DNA of 64,000 nucleotides from the NCBI GenBank assembly GCA_025363455.1, contig JANYDW010000037.1, positions 1 through 64,000 of the forward strand. Direction: 5' to 3'. The number at the start of each line of letters is the position of its first letter. Within the stretch, counting starts at the first letter, position 1. This stretch comes from Oleiharenicola sp. (lineage in GTDB: Bacteria; Verrucomicrobiota; Verrucomicrobiia; Opitutales; Opitutaceae). The notes beneath the pieces were generated by a model. It was not told the DNA's origin. It did not search any database and saw only the letters and a program-made list of their open reading frames with translations. The translations under genes were made by a program, and so were the position numbers. This document shows positions 23,483-31,676 of the stretch, one piece after another.

Positions 23483-24772
23483 TCACACCACCATCTTGCC
23501 GTTTTGGTAAACGATCTTGCCGGAGACGATGGTGGTCTTCACGCGGCCGGTGAGGTTCTGTTTGTCCCAGGGGGAATTGATCGACTTCGAGAATGCGCCG
23601 TAGGTGTCGTATTTCCACGTTTCCTCGGGGTCGAAGAGGCACACGTCGGCGACCGCGCCGGGGGCGAGCGTGCCGGCGGGGAGTTTCAGGATGTTAGCGG
23701 CCTTGCGCGTCAGCAGGTCGATGACCTGGCTGAGCTTGAATTTGTTCTGCTTCACCAAGACATCCAGGCACACGGGCAGCGCGGTCTCGAGGCCGATGAT
23801 ACCGTTGGGGGCGTAGTCGAATTCCTTGTCCTTCTCCTCGGGGGCGTGCGGGGCGTGGTCGGTGCCGATGCAGTCGAGCGTGCCGTCGCGCAGTCCGGCG
23901 ATGATCGCCTTCCGGTCCGCCTCGGTGCGGAGGGGGGGATTCATCTTCAGGTTCGTGTCGTAGGTCGCGAGGGCATCCTCGGTCAACGCGATGTGGTGCG
24001 GCGTGGCCTCGGCCGTGACGTTGATCTTGTCCCGCTTCGCCCGGCGCATGAGCTCAACCGAGTGGGCCGAGCTGATGTGCTGCATGTGGATGTGCGCGCC
24101 AGTGTATTTCGAAAGGATGATGTTGCGGGCGACGACGATGTCCTCGGCGGCATTGGGCCAGCCCTGCAGGCCGAGGCGGGTGGAGACCACGCCTTCATTC
24201 ATGACGGCCTTGTGGGTCATGGACTCGTCCTGGCAGTGGTCGAGGATGGTCAGGTCGAACATCTTCGCATACTCGACTGCGCGGTGCATGAGCTCGTTGG
24301 ACTGGACGCACAGCCCGTCGTCGGTGAGGGCGACAACCCCGGCTTTCTGGAGCGAGCCGTGTGGGGCCAGTGACTGGCCCTTCATGCCGACGGTGATGCA
24401 GCCGGTGGCGTAGACGTGGACCGGGGCGGCGGCGGCCCGGGACTTGATGAGCTCAACTGTACCGGCGTTGTCCACGACGGGGGCGGTGTTGGGCATGCAC
24501 ACCACGGTGGTGAACCCGCCAGCGGCGGCGGCCTGCGAGCCGGTGAGGATGGTTTCCTTGTGCGTCTGGCCGGGCTCGCGAAAATGTACGTGGATGTCGA
24601 CGAGGCCGGGGCAAACGACGAGGCCCTTGGCATCGATGATCGAAGCGGACTTCTTCTGCGCTGGGGTCAGGGACTTGACGAATTTACCGTCCGCGATGAA
24701 GACGTCGCCGACCTTGTCCCGTTTGGAAGCAGGGTCGATGACGCGGCCGTTTTTGATGATCAGGAAAGACAT
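23483..24772 (-). CDS. pyrC: Dihydroorotase
   Basis: This enzyme cyclises carbamoyl-aspartate to dihydroorotate in pyrimidine synthesis. The 429-residue protein is of the bacterial class I type. Metal ligands are in VDIHVHFREPGQTHKET (HxH motif). Further signatures are GGFTTVVCMPNTAPVVD, ILDHCQDESMTHKA, IHMQHISSAHSVELMRRAK and the DHAPHAPEEKD motif with the catalytic Asp. It ends in VSGKIVYQNGKMVV, complete. It lies downstream of pyrB on the same strand, separated by about 210 bases of nested palindromic repeats. It may still be cotranscribed with pyrR and pyrB. Confidence 0.95.
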   Translation of the reverse strand: MSFLIIKNGRVIDPASKRDKVGDVFIADGKFVKSLTPAQKKSASIIDAKGLVVCPGLVDIHVHFREPGQTHKETILTGSQAAAAGGFTTVVCMPNTAPVVDNAGTVELIKSRAAAAPVHVYATGCITVGMKGQSLAPHGSLQKAGVVALTDDGLCVQSNELMHRAVEYAKMFDLTILDHCQDESMTHKAVMNEGVVSTRLGLQGWPNAAEDIVVARNIILSKYTGAHIHMQHISSAHSVELMRRAKRDKINVTAEATPHHIALTEDALATYDTNLKMNPPLRTEADRKAIIAGLRDGTLDCIGTDHAPHAPEEKDKEFDYAPNGIIGLETALPVCLDVLVKQNKFKLSQVIDLLTRKAANILKLPAGTLAPGAVADVCLFDPEETWKYDTYGAFSKSINSPWDKQNLTGRVKTTIVSGKIVYQNGKMVV

Positions 24773-24781
24773 GAGGAAATA

Positions 24782-24951
24782 TTCCGCGGATTACGCGGAT
24801 AGGCGCGGATGGGGAATAGTCTTTCTGTCATCCTGTGTGAAGTGAAGGATCCGGAACGATGAGGGCTTGCGAATACGTTGATGGATTCTTCGTTGCACTC
24901 AGAATGACAAGTTAGGTGGAATTTATCCGTGTTCATCCGTGTAATCCGCGG
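24782..24951. repeat. Nested palindromic repeats between pyrB and pyrC
   Basis: The outer arms are CCGCGGATTACGCGGAT (24784-24800) and ATCCGTGTAATCCGCGG (24935-24951), one mismatch apart. Within them is an 82-bp repeat of a different type, 24827-24908: GTCATCCTGTGTGAAGTGAA on the left and TTCGTTGCACTCAGAATGAC on the right. The same 82-bp type occurs between pxpB and pxpC at 42720-42801. One repeat type has inserted into another. Confidence 0.8.
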
Positions 24952-24983
24952 TAAAATTGTTTGGTGGCCAATTGAATTGAAAA

Positions 24984-25931
24984 TCACGCCACCGGGGTGA
25001 GTACGTGCTCGGGCTGGCCGCCGGCGCAGAGATAGAGGACCGCCATACGGACAGCGATGCCGTTGGTCACCTGCTCGAGGATGACGCTGCGGGGGGAGTC
25101 GGCGATGTCGCTGTCGATCTCAACGCCGCGGTTGATGGGGCCCGGGTGCATGATGATGGCGTCGGGCTTCACCCAGCTGGCGCGGGTGTAGTTGAGACCG
25201 AACATGCTGGTATATTCGCCGATCGAGGGAAAGTGGCTGACACCCTGGCGCTCGTGCTGGATGCGGAGGAGCATGACGACGTCGGCGTCGGCGAGGGCGG
25301 TGCGGAGGTTGTGCGAGACCTTTACGCCCATGGCTTCGAACCAGTGCGGCACGAGGGTGGAGGGGCCGACGATGGTGACGTCGGCGCCGAGCTTGGTGAG
25401 GGCGTGGATGTTGGAGCGGGCGACGCGGCTGAAGAGGATGTCGCCGAGGATGACAACCTTACGGCCTTTCAGGTCGCCGAGCTTCTCGCGCATGGTGAAG
25501 ACGTCGAGCAGCGCCTGGGTCGGATGCTCGTGGGCGCCGTCGCCGGCGTTGACGACCGGGATGTTGAGGACCTTGCTGAGGTAGAGGGGTGAGCCGCTGG
25601 CGGAATGGCGCAGCACGATCATGTCGGCGTTGAGCGCCTGGATATTCTGCGCGGTGTCGCGGAGGGTTTCGCCCTTGGTCGCGCTGGAAGCGGCGGAGTC
25701 GAAGGAGATGACATCAGCGCTGAGGAGCTTGGCGGCCATCTCGAAGGAGATGCGCGTGCGCGTGCTGGGCTCGAGGAAGAGGTTGACGATGGTCTTGCCC
25801 CGCAGGGCGGGGACTTTTTTGACCTTGCGGTCAAGGATGCGGCGGAACGCGCCGGCGGTGGCGAGCACTTGTTCGATCTCGGCGCGCGTGAGTTCCTCAA
25901 TGGTCAGGAGATGTTTACGATGCCAGGGCAC
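24984..25931 (-). CDS. pyrB: Aspartate carbamoyltransferase, catalytic subunit
   Basis: This enzyme makes carbamoyl-aspartate, the committed step of pyrimidine synthesis. Motifs are LFLEPSTRTRISFEMAAKLL (carbamoyl-phosphate site, STRTR), SSATKGETLRDTAQN, VLRHSASGSP, NAGDGAHEHPTQALLD, VVILGDILFSRVARSN, LLRIQHER and MHPGPINRGVEI. The GTG at 25931 (VPWHRKHLLTIEEL) gives 315 residues, the family's normal size. The longer upstream frame translates a repeat and antisense of pyrR. The start lies inside the pyrR 3' end, so the genes overlap by 17 bases. There is no sign of a regulatory pyrI subunit; control may be through PyrR. Confidence 0.93.
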   Translation of the reverse strand: MPWHRKHLLTIEELTRAEIEQVLATAGAFRRILDRKVKKVPALRGKTIVNLFLEPSTRTRISFEMAAKLLSADVISFDSAASSATKGETLRDTAQNIQALNADMIVLRHSASGSPLYLSKVLNIPVVNAGDGAHEHPTQALLDVFTMREKLGDLKGRKVVILGDILFSRVARSNIHALTKLGADVTIVGPSTLVPHWFEAMGVKVSHNLRTALADADVVMLLRIQHERQGVSHFPSIGEYTSMFGLNYTRASWVKPDAIIMHPGPINRGVEIDSDIADSPRSVILEQVTNGIAVRMAVLYLCAGGQPEHVLTPVA

Positions 25932-26514
25932 GGGAAGAGATTTTGGATTTTCGATTCTCGATTTTCGATGGGGAACGGGCGGCGGCAGATTCGGTAATGA
26001 TGGTATCGCGGGCCGGGTTCGCGGCGTCGAGGCGGACTTTGACTTTTTCCGTGTCACCGGCAACGAGGGTGAGGCCGGTGTAGGTCGCAGCGACGGGCAG
26101 GAGGCGTCCGCCGCGGTCCACGAGAACCGCAAGTTCGACGCAGGCCGGGCGGCCATGGTCGAAGAGCTCGTCGAGAGCGGCCTTGACGGTCCGGCCGGAG
26201 TGGAGGACGTCGTCGACGAGGATGACGGTCGCGCCATTGACGTCGAAAGGGATGAGGGTCGGGGTCTGTTCCTTCGGGATCGGGTTGCGGCCGATGTCGT
26301 CGCGGTGGAAAGAGATGTCGATCGTGCCGGCCGCGGGCTTGAGGCCGGCCCTTTTCAGGGCGCCGGTCAGGCGGGCGGCGAGGACGAGGCCGCCGTTGGC
26401 GATGCCGAGGAGCAGGAGGCGGGGGGTGCCGGCGTGGTGGCGAGCGATGCTGGAAGCAATGCGGTCGATCGCTTGTCCGATCGTCTTGGCGTCGTGCTTC
26501 GGGGATGTGGCCAC
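25915..26514 (-). CDS. pyrR: Bifunctional pyrimidine regulatory protein / uracil phosphoribosyltransferase PyrR
   Basis: PyrR binds pyr mRNA in response to UMP and PRPP and also makes UMP from uracil. The PRPP-binding loop is VILVDDVLHSGRTVKAAL. Other segments are LLLLGIANGGLVLAARL, GTIDISFHRDDIGRNP and VELAVLVDRGGRLLPV, all expected. The start is uncertain. GTG at 26514 (VATSPKHDAKTIGQ) gives 199 residues; an ATG at 26604 lies inside a palindromic repeat. The C-terminus carries an extra tail (SKIENRKSKISSRALAS) encoded by a tandem TTTTCGATT repeat that spans the join with pyrB. An RNA attenuator upstream was not identified. Confidence 0.88.
   Translation of the reverse strand: MATSPKHDAKTIGQAIDRIASSIARHHAGTPRLLLLGIANGGLVLAARLTGALKRAGLKPAAGTIDISFHRDDIGRNPIPKEQTPTLIPFDVNGATVILVDDVLHSGRTVKAALDELFDHGRPACVELAVLVDRGGRLLPVAATYTGLTLVAGDTEKVKVRLDAANPARDTIITESAAARSPSKIENRKSKISSRALAS
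25931..25972. repeat. TCGATTTTCGATT tandem repeat inside the 3' end of pyrR
   Basis: Repeated GATTTTCGATT-type units (near 25940-25970) are read in frame as the PyrR C-terminal tail SKIENRKSKISS. They abut the pyrB GTG start. Confidence 0.6.
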
Positions 26515-26570
26515 GAGCCCAAGGTTGTGGGAGGTGCCGCCGTCCTCGTCCAGCGCAAAGGCGGTCAATG

Positions 26571-26622
26571 TGGAGGGCTCGCGTCTTGGCGAGCCACGGC
26601 CCACAGGGACGTGGGCCCTCCA
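26571..26622. repeat. TGGAGGGCTCGCG double-hairpin repeat upstream of pyrR
   Basis: Outer arms TGGAGGG and CCCTCCA enclose two hairpins (GGCTCGCGTCTTGGCGAGCC and GGCCCACAGGGACGTGGGCC), giving a cruciform-like element of 52 bp. A second copy follows the transketolase gene (54375-54424) and a half copy precedes pyrC (23426-23452). Confidence 0.85.
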
Positions 26623-26635
26623 TGGTTACGAGCCA

Positions 26636-28501
26636 CTACGGCACGGGCTGCAGCCAGCGGGCGAGGCAGGTCTGCAGCACATCGGTGCGGACGGGCTTGG
26701 CCAGGAAATCATCCATGCCGGCAGCGAGGCAGGCGGCGCGGTCCTCGGCGCGGGCGTTGGCGGTGAGCGCGACGATGGGCAACTCGCGTTCGCCGAGCAT
26801 AAGCCGGGCGCGGCGGGTCGTCTCCAGTCCGTCGATACCGGGCAGCTGGCAGTCCATCAGGACGAGATCCCAGTCCCCGGCCTGCAGGGCGTTGAGCGCG
26901 GACTGGCCGTCGGCCACGACCTGGTACTGCAGGCCGAGGCGCTGCAGCATCAGCGAGACAACGCGCTGGTTGATAAGGTCGTCCTCCACGACGAGGATGC
27001 GGGCGTTGAAATGGGTGGGCAGAGTATTGCTGATCGAGAAGGGCAGGGCGGTGTGGCGCTCCCGAGCCACCGGCAGGGACAGGGTGAACTCGAACAGCGA
27101 GCCCTCCCCGGGCGTGCTGATGGCCGCGATGCTCCCGCCCATACCTTGCACGAGCTTCTGGGAGATGGCGAGGCCCAGACCCGAACCGCCGTATTTGCGG
27201 CTCATCGAGCTGTCGGCCTGCTGGAAGGGCTCGAAGAGGCGGGACCGGGTCGACTCGTCCATGCCGATGCCGTGGTCGCGCACGCGCACGTCCAGCCGCA
27301 CCTTGCCGGCTTTTTCCGTGCCGAGTATTTCCAGCCCGATGTCACCGTGTTCGGAGAATTTCACGGCGTTACCGACGAGGTTGAGGAGCACCTGGCGGAG
27401 GCGCATGGGGTCACCCATCACACGCAGACCGGCGCCGTCGTTGGACTTGAAGCGCAGCTCGAGCGACTTGGCGGCGGCGCGCGGCCGCATGAGCGCGAGG
27501 ATTTCCTCCGCGACGATGGACGGGCGGAAGGGGATGGACTCGAAATCGAGCCGGCCGCTCTCGATTTTGGAGAAGTCCAGGATGTCATTGAGGATGCGAA
27601 GGAGCAAATCGGCGGACTTTGCGGCGGTTTCCACCTGTTCGCGCTGGGCCGGGGTGAGGGTGGCGGTGTTGAGCAGGTCGAGCATGCCGAGAATGCCGTT
27701 CATCGGGGTGCGGATCTCATGGCTCATGGTCGCAAGGAACTCGCTCTTGGCCAGGTTGGCCGACTCGGCGCGGTCCTTGGCGGCGCGGAGCTCAGCCTCG
27801 ACCGCGCGCCGGTGGGCGACCTCGGCGCTGAGGCCGCGATTGAGCACGTCGGTCTGACGCTGCTTCTCTTTCAGTTCCTCGGCCATGGCGGCGGATTCGT
27901 ATCCGAGACGCAATGAGTCGCCGAGGCTGCGGTGGTAGCTGCGGGCCATGGCCATCAAGAAAGCGACATAGAAGATGGCGAGCACCCCCATGATGGTCTG
28001 GGCGAGAACTCCCGTCTGGAGCGAGCGCACGATCAGCGGGGCCAGACTGATCACTTGGAAACTCCAGCAAGCGGGCAGGATCGGGCCCAGCGAGCGGGTG
28101 GCGCCGGCTGTGATGCCCGCGATCACCAGAATGAGCAGCGAGAGCTCGAGGTCTCCCATGATCGGATAAAACACCCACGACGCGTAACCCCAGCCGAGAC
28201 CGGTCAGGATCGCCCCGGCGGTGAATTGGTGTTCCCAGTGCTTGTGCTGGCCCGGGCCGCGGTCGGCCCGCCCGTACATGAAAATGGTGGTGCTGCGCCA
28301 AGCGACCAGTGCTCCCATGACGGCTAGCCACAGCCACGCCGAGGTGTGGCCATGCACTTTCGCCACGACCCAAGTCAGGCCGGCGGCCGCCAGGAACGTC
28401 GTCGCCATCCCCGCCGGCAAATCATTGTAGCCCTGCCGCACCATCTCGGCTTCGGCGCGCAAGGCGCTTTCGGAGACGGGTGGTCGGTCCGGCGATTCCA
28501 T
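26636..28501 (-). CDS. Membrane-bound hybrid sensor histidine kinase / response regulator
   Basis: A 621-residue kinase from the ATG at 28501 (MESPDRPPVSESAL). The N-terminal 200 residues hold about six membrane segments (for example MATTFLAAAGLTWVVAKVHG, WLWLAVMGALVAW, LSLLILVIAGITAGATRSLG and IMGVLAIFYVAFLMAMARSY). A coiled-coil linker leads to HisKA with FLATMSHEIRTPMNGILGML. The ATPase domain contains NLVGNAVKFSEHG, DHGIGMD, FEPFQQADSSMSRKYGGSGLGLAIS. The C-terminal receiver has EDDLINQRVV, the Asp in LVLMDCQLPGIDG and Lys in FLAKPVRTD. The membrane domain is of the integral sensing type, with no periplasmic loop of size. The upstream start at 28684 has no support. Confidence 0.9.
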   Translation of the reverse strand: MESPDRPPVSESALRAEAEMVRQGYNDLPAGMATTFLAAAGLTWVVAKVHGHTSAWLWLAVMGALVAWRSTTIFMYGRADRGPGQHKHWEHQFTAGAILTGLGWGYASWVFYPIMGDLELSLLILVIAGITAGATRSLGPILPACWSFQVISLAPLIVRSLQTGVLAQTIMGVLAIFYVAFLMAMARSYHRSLGDSLRLGYESAAMAEELKEKQRQTDVLNRGLSAEVAHRRAVEAELRAAKDRAESANLAKSEFLATMSHEIRTPMNGILGMLDLLNTATLTPAQREQVETAAKSADLLLRILNDILDFSKIESGRLDFESIPFRPSIVAEEILALMRPRAAAKSLELRFKSNDGAGLRVMGDPMRLRQVLLNLVGNAVKFSEHGDIGLEILGTEKAGKVRLDVRVRDHGIGMDESTRSRLFEPFQQADSSMSRKYGGSGLGLAISQKLVQGMGGSIAAISTPGEGSLFEFTLSLPVARERHTALPFSISNTLPTHFNARILVVEDDLINQRVVSLMLQRLGLQYQVVADGQSALNALQAGDWDLVLMDCQLPGIDGLETTRRARLMLGERELPIVALTANARAEDRAACLAAGMDDFLAKPVRTDVLQTCLARWLQPVP

Positions 28502-28736
28502 TGTTTGCAGCCTACGAAACTGGCGGAGCGGGGAAAGCTTTATCCAGCCTCGGTTTAGGTGGGAGGCTATGGCGAGTCGGTTGCGGCACACATAGTATTT
28601 CTGCGCCAGCGGGGCCCTGCGCAATAACTTGCCCCTCATCGCCGCCTGATTCGGGGAGAGCTCCGCACAGAGGAGTGGCCGCATGGAATTAAACCTTGCG
28701 CAGGAGGCTTCGACTTGTTCACTCCTGCCCCTCTGT

Positions 28737-28813
28737 GGACCTTTAGCTCAGTTGGTTAGAGCGTTTCGTTGACATCGAAAAGGTCACTGGTTCGAGTCCA
28801 GTAAGGTCCACCA
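28737..28813 (+). tRNA. tRNA-Val (anticodon GAC), CCA encoded
   Basis: The acceptor stem GGACCTT pairs with AAGGTCC. The D arm is GCTC-AGTTGGTTA-GAGC. The anticodon stem TTTCG/CGAAA encloses the loop TTGACAT, giving anticodon GAC (valine codon GUC). The T arm is ACTGG-TTCGAGT-CCAGT. The discriminator A is followed by a genomically encoded CCA. The gene stands alone between the kinase and recN. Confidence 0.95.
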
Positions 28814-28956
28814 TCTTCCTCAGAAATACCGTGCTGCGTGCAGGTTAAATTCTTGAGCAACCACGTGTTCGTTGTACCGGGAAAGCTGTCAGGAGTCTCC
28901 GATCCCGGGCAACACGCCGCTTGAAACCGGGCCGGTTTCCTTGCCATATCGGCACC

Positions 28957-30624
28957 ATGCTCCAGTCGCTCCGCATCCGCAATCTCGCGCTCCTCGACGG
29001 GGTGGAACTGGACTTCGAGAGTGGCTTCACGGCGGTGACGGGTGAGACCGGGGCGGGGAAGAGTATCCTGCTCGGCGCGCTCTCGTTGCTGGCGGGTGCC
29101 CGGGCCGACAAGACCATCATCCGGCAGGGCGCCGACGCCTGCGAAGTTGAAGCCGCGCTGTTTTTCGCCGACACCCGCCGGCTCGACATGGTACTGGCCA
29201 ACCTAAACCTGCCGGCCTGTGACGACGGCGTGCTGATCATCAAGCGCAACCTGCCGCGCGAGAAGGCCCCGAAGCTCTCGGTCAACGGCGGCCTCGCCAC
29301 GCTTTCAGCCCTGCAGGAACTTGGTGCGCAATGGATCGACTTCCATGGGCCCGGCGAGCCGCGTCGGCTGCTCAAGGAAAATGGCCAGCGCGAACTCCTC
29401 GACCTTTTCGCCCGCAACAGCGGCATACTGGAGCAATACCAAGCCCTTTACGGCCAGTGGCGCGACCTTATCGCGGAACGCGACCGGTTGGCCGGTGCCG
29501 ACAAGCTTTCGGCCGACCAGATCGAGTTTCTCCAGCTCCAGCTCGCGAAGATCGAGGCCCTCGACTTGACCGAGGAGGCGATTGCCACGCTCGAGCGCGA
29601 TTTCCAGCGCCAGCAAAGCGCGCAGGAGATCATGCAGCTTGCCGCGCGTCTCAGCCACGGCCTCAGCGGAGAGGAGGGTCTGCTCGGCCGGCTGGCGCTC
29701 CTGTTGCGCGAGGCCCGGCAGCTCGAGGCCTTCGATGCCACGAGCAAACCCCTGGCCGACCGGCTGCAATCGAGCGCGGTTGAGCTGGGCGATCTGGACG
29801 GGGAATTTTCCACGCTGGCCACGTCCCTGAATTTCGACCCTGAGCAGGCCGGGGAGTTGCAAGGCAAGATGAATTCCTGGCTCGAGCTGAAGCGGAAGCA
29901 CGGGGCCAAGGTTGAGGCCGTGGTCGCGGCGCGCGACGAGATGCGGCGCAAGCTCGAGCTGCAGGGCGATGTTGAGGGCTCGCTTACCCGGCTGGAGAAA
30001 CAGATCTCCACGGCCGAGAAGGCCGCGCGCAAGGCGGCAGCGGAACTCCGCGCCACGCGCGACAAGGCAGCCCAGCAACTTTCGCGGGTCGCCGGGAAGG
30101 TGATCGTGCAACTTGGGTTCAAGAAGGCGGATTTCCGCGTGGCACTCACGCCGGTGGGCGAACTCGGCCCGCAGGGCGACAGCGGGGTCGAGTTCCTGTT
30201 CTCGCCCAACGTCGGCGAGGCGCCGCTGCCGCTGCACCGCATCGCCTCGAGCGGCGAGCTCGCCCGCGTGATGCTGGCGCTCAAGGCCGTGCTGGCCGAG
30301 ATCGACGACGTGCCGCTGCTGGTGTTCGATGAGGTGGATGCCAACGTCGGTGGCGAGATTGGCCGGATCGTTGGTGAGAAGATGGCGGACATCGCCGAGC
30401 GGCACCAGGTCTTGTGCGTGACCCACCTGCCGCAGGTGGCGGCGCAGGCCGCGAACCACCTGGTCGTGACCAAGGACCAGACTGGCGCCCGTGCGTCGGT
30501 CAGCATCGAGCCGATCCACGACAGCCGGAAGACGCGCGTCGGCGAGCTGGCGCGCATGCTGGGCGACCGCAGCGCGAAGAGTGCGCTGGCGCACGCTGAG
30601 GAGTTGCTTCGGGGCGCAAACTGA
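28957..30624 (+). CDS. recN: DNA repair protein RecN
   Basis: An SMC-like ATPase recruited to double-strand breaks, 555 residues from the ATG at 28957 (MLQSLRIRNLALLDGVELDF). Walker A is GETGAGKSILLGALSLLAG. The signature segment LHRIASSGELARVMLALKAV and Walker B VPLLVFDEVDANVGGEIG are near the C-terminus, followed by QVLCVTHLPQVAAQA. A coiled-coil region with many Glu, Gln and Arg residues separates the two halves (about 160-340). The length is normal for RecN. The upstream 12 codons (MKPGRFPCHIGT) are not family-like. The next gene starts 14 bases after the stop. Confidence 0.95.
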   Translation: MLQSLRIRNLALLDGVELDFESGFTAVTGETGAGKSILLGALSLLAGARADKTIIRQGADACEVEAALFFADTRRLDMVLANLNLPACDDGVLIIKRNLPREKAPKLSVNGGLATLSALQELGAQWIDFHGPGEPRRLLKENGQRELLDLFARNSGILEQYQALYGQWRDLIAERDRLAGADKLSADQIEFLQLQLAKIEALDLTEEAIATLERDFQRQQSAQEIMQLAARLSHGLSGEEGLLGRLALLLREARQLEAFDATSKPLADRLQSSAVELGDLDGEFSTLATSLNFDPEQAGELQGKMNSWLELKRKHGAKVEAVVAARDEMRRKLELQGDVEGSLTRLEKQISTAEKAARKAAAELRATRDKAAQQLSRVAGKVIVQLGFKKADFRVALTPVGELGPQGDSGVEFLFSPNVGEAPLPLHRIASSGELARVMLALKAVLAEIDDVPLLVFDEVDANVGGEIGRIVGEKMADIAERHQVLCVTHLPQVAAQAANHLVVTKDQTGARASVSIEPIHDSRKTRVGELARMLGDRSAKSALAHAEELLRGAN

Positions 30625-30638
30625 TTTTTGCTGGTGTC

Positions 30639-31541
30639 ATGAAACACCCCATTTCACGCCGCACGGCGCTCAAAAACCTCGGCGTCGGCACTGCCCTCGC
30701 CACCACCATGGGTCTGATCAATTCCTCCGCCGCCGAGGAGAAAATCCGCGAGCGGAAGGGTCGCGTGAAACAGTCGGTTTGCCAGTGGTGCTTCAACAAG
30801 ATGCCCCTCGAGGACCTTTGCGCGGCCGCGGCGGGGATGGGCCTGAAGTCGGTGGAGCTGCTCCAACCGAAGGATTTTCCCACGCTCAAGAAGCACGGGC
30901 TCATTTGCGCGATGGTCAGCAACCCCACGGCCAAGGTGGGCGCGGTGTCGGTCGGCCCCATCCCAAAATCCTGGAACCGGCTCGAGTATCATGACGCGCT
31001 GGTGCCTGCCTACGAGGGTCACCTCACGGCAACCGCAGAGGCGGGTTTTCCCAACTTGATCTGTTTCTCCGGCAACCGGGACGGCATGAGCGATGCCCAG
31101 GGCCTGGACAATTGCGCCGTGGGTCTCAAACGCATCATGCCGCTGGCCGAGAAACTCGGCGTCACGGTCTGCATGGAACTGCTTAACAGCCGGGTGAACC
31201 ACAAGGACTACATGTGCGATCGCACGGAGTGGGGCGTCGAGCTGTGCAAGCGCGTCGGCTCGGACCGCTTCAAGCTGCTCTACGACATCTACCACATGCA
31301 GATCATGGAGGGCGACGTCATCGCGACCATCCAGCGCCATCACCAGTACATCGCCCACTACCATACGGCCGGGGTTCCCGGCCGACATGAGCTGGACGAG
31401 AATCAGGAGCTATTTTACCCGGCGATCATGCGGGCGATCATGGACACCGGCTACCAGGGCTACCTGGGGCAGGAGTTCGTCCCCGCCGGCAAAGATGCCA
31501 TCGCGGCCCTGCGCGCCGGGGTCGAGATTTGCGACGTGTGA
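30639..31541 (+). CDS. Tat-exported sugar isomerase-like TIM-barrel protein
   Basis: A 300-residue protein of the xylose isomerase-like TIM-barrel (AP_endonuc_2) family, close to hydroxypyruvate isomerases. The N-terminus has a twin-arginine signal (HPISRRTALKNLGVGTALAT). The barrel contains CQWCFNKMPLEDLCAAAAGM, SVELLQPKDFPTL, NLICFSGNRDGMSDAQGLDN, VCMELLNSRVNHKDYMCD, LLYDIYHMQIMEGDVIATI, HYHTAGVPGRHELDE and GYLGQEFVPAG. Glu (MELLNSR), Asp (YDIYHMQ), His and Glu (GQEF) fit the metal-site pattern. It probably acts on sugars in the periplasm. It is followed by a ThuA-domain protein, another sugar-related family, with a palindromic repeat between them. Confidence 0.88.
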   Translation: MKHPISRRTALKNLGVGTALATTMGLINSSAAEEKIRERKGRVKQSVCQWCFNKMPLEDLCAAAAGMGLKSVELLQPKDFPTLKKHGLICAMVSNPTAKVGAVSVGPIPKSWNRLEYHDALVPAYEGHLTATAEAGFPNLICFSGNRDGMSDAQGLDNCAVGLKRIMPLAEKLGVTVCMELLNSRVNHKDYMCDRTEWGVELCKRVGSDRFKLLYDIYHMQIMEGDVIATIQRHHQYIAHYHTAGVPGRHELDENQELFYPAIMRAIMDTGYQGYLGQEFVPAGKDAIAALRAGVEICDV

Positions 31542-31553
31542 GGGTGGGTTGAA

Positions 31554-31620
31554 TGTAGGGCAGGATCTCCGAATCCCGTCTCGTTGAAGCCACGGCGGGG
31601 TTCGGAGACCCCGCCCTACA
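31554..31620. repeat. TGTAGGGCAGGATCTCC palindromic repeat
   Basis: A 67-bp palindrome: TGTAGGGCAGGATCTCCGAA on the left and GTTCGGAGACCCCGCCCTAC plus A on the right. It occupies the gap between the TIM-barrel gene and the ThuA gene. Confidence 0.8.
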
Positions 31621-31676
31621 GCACGCAGCTGACTCGCGGATTGCATACCGGGACCATCTGGCTTTAGTGGTCGGCG

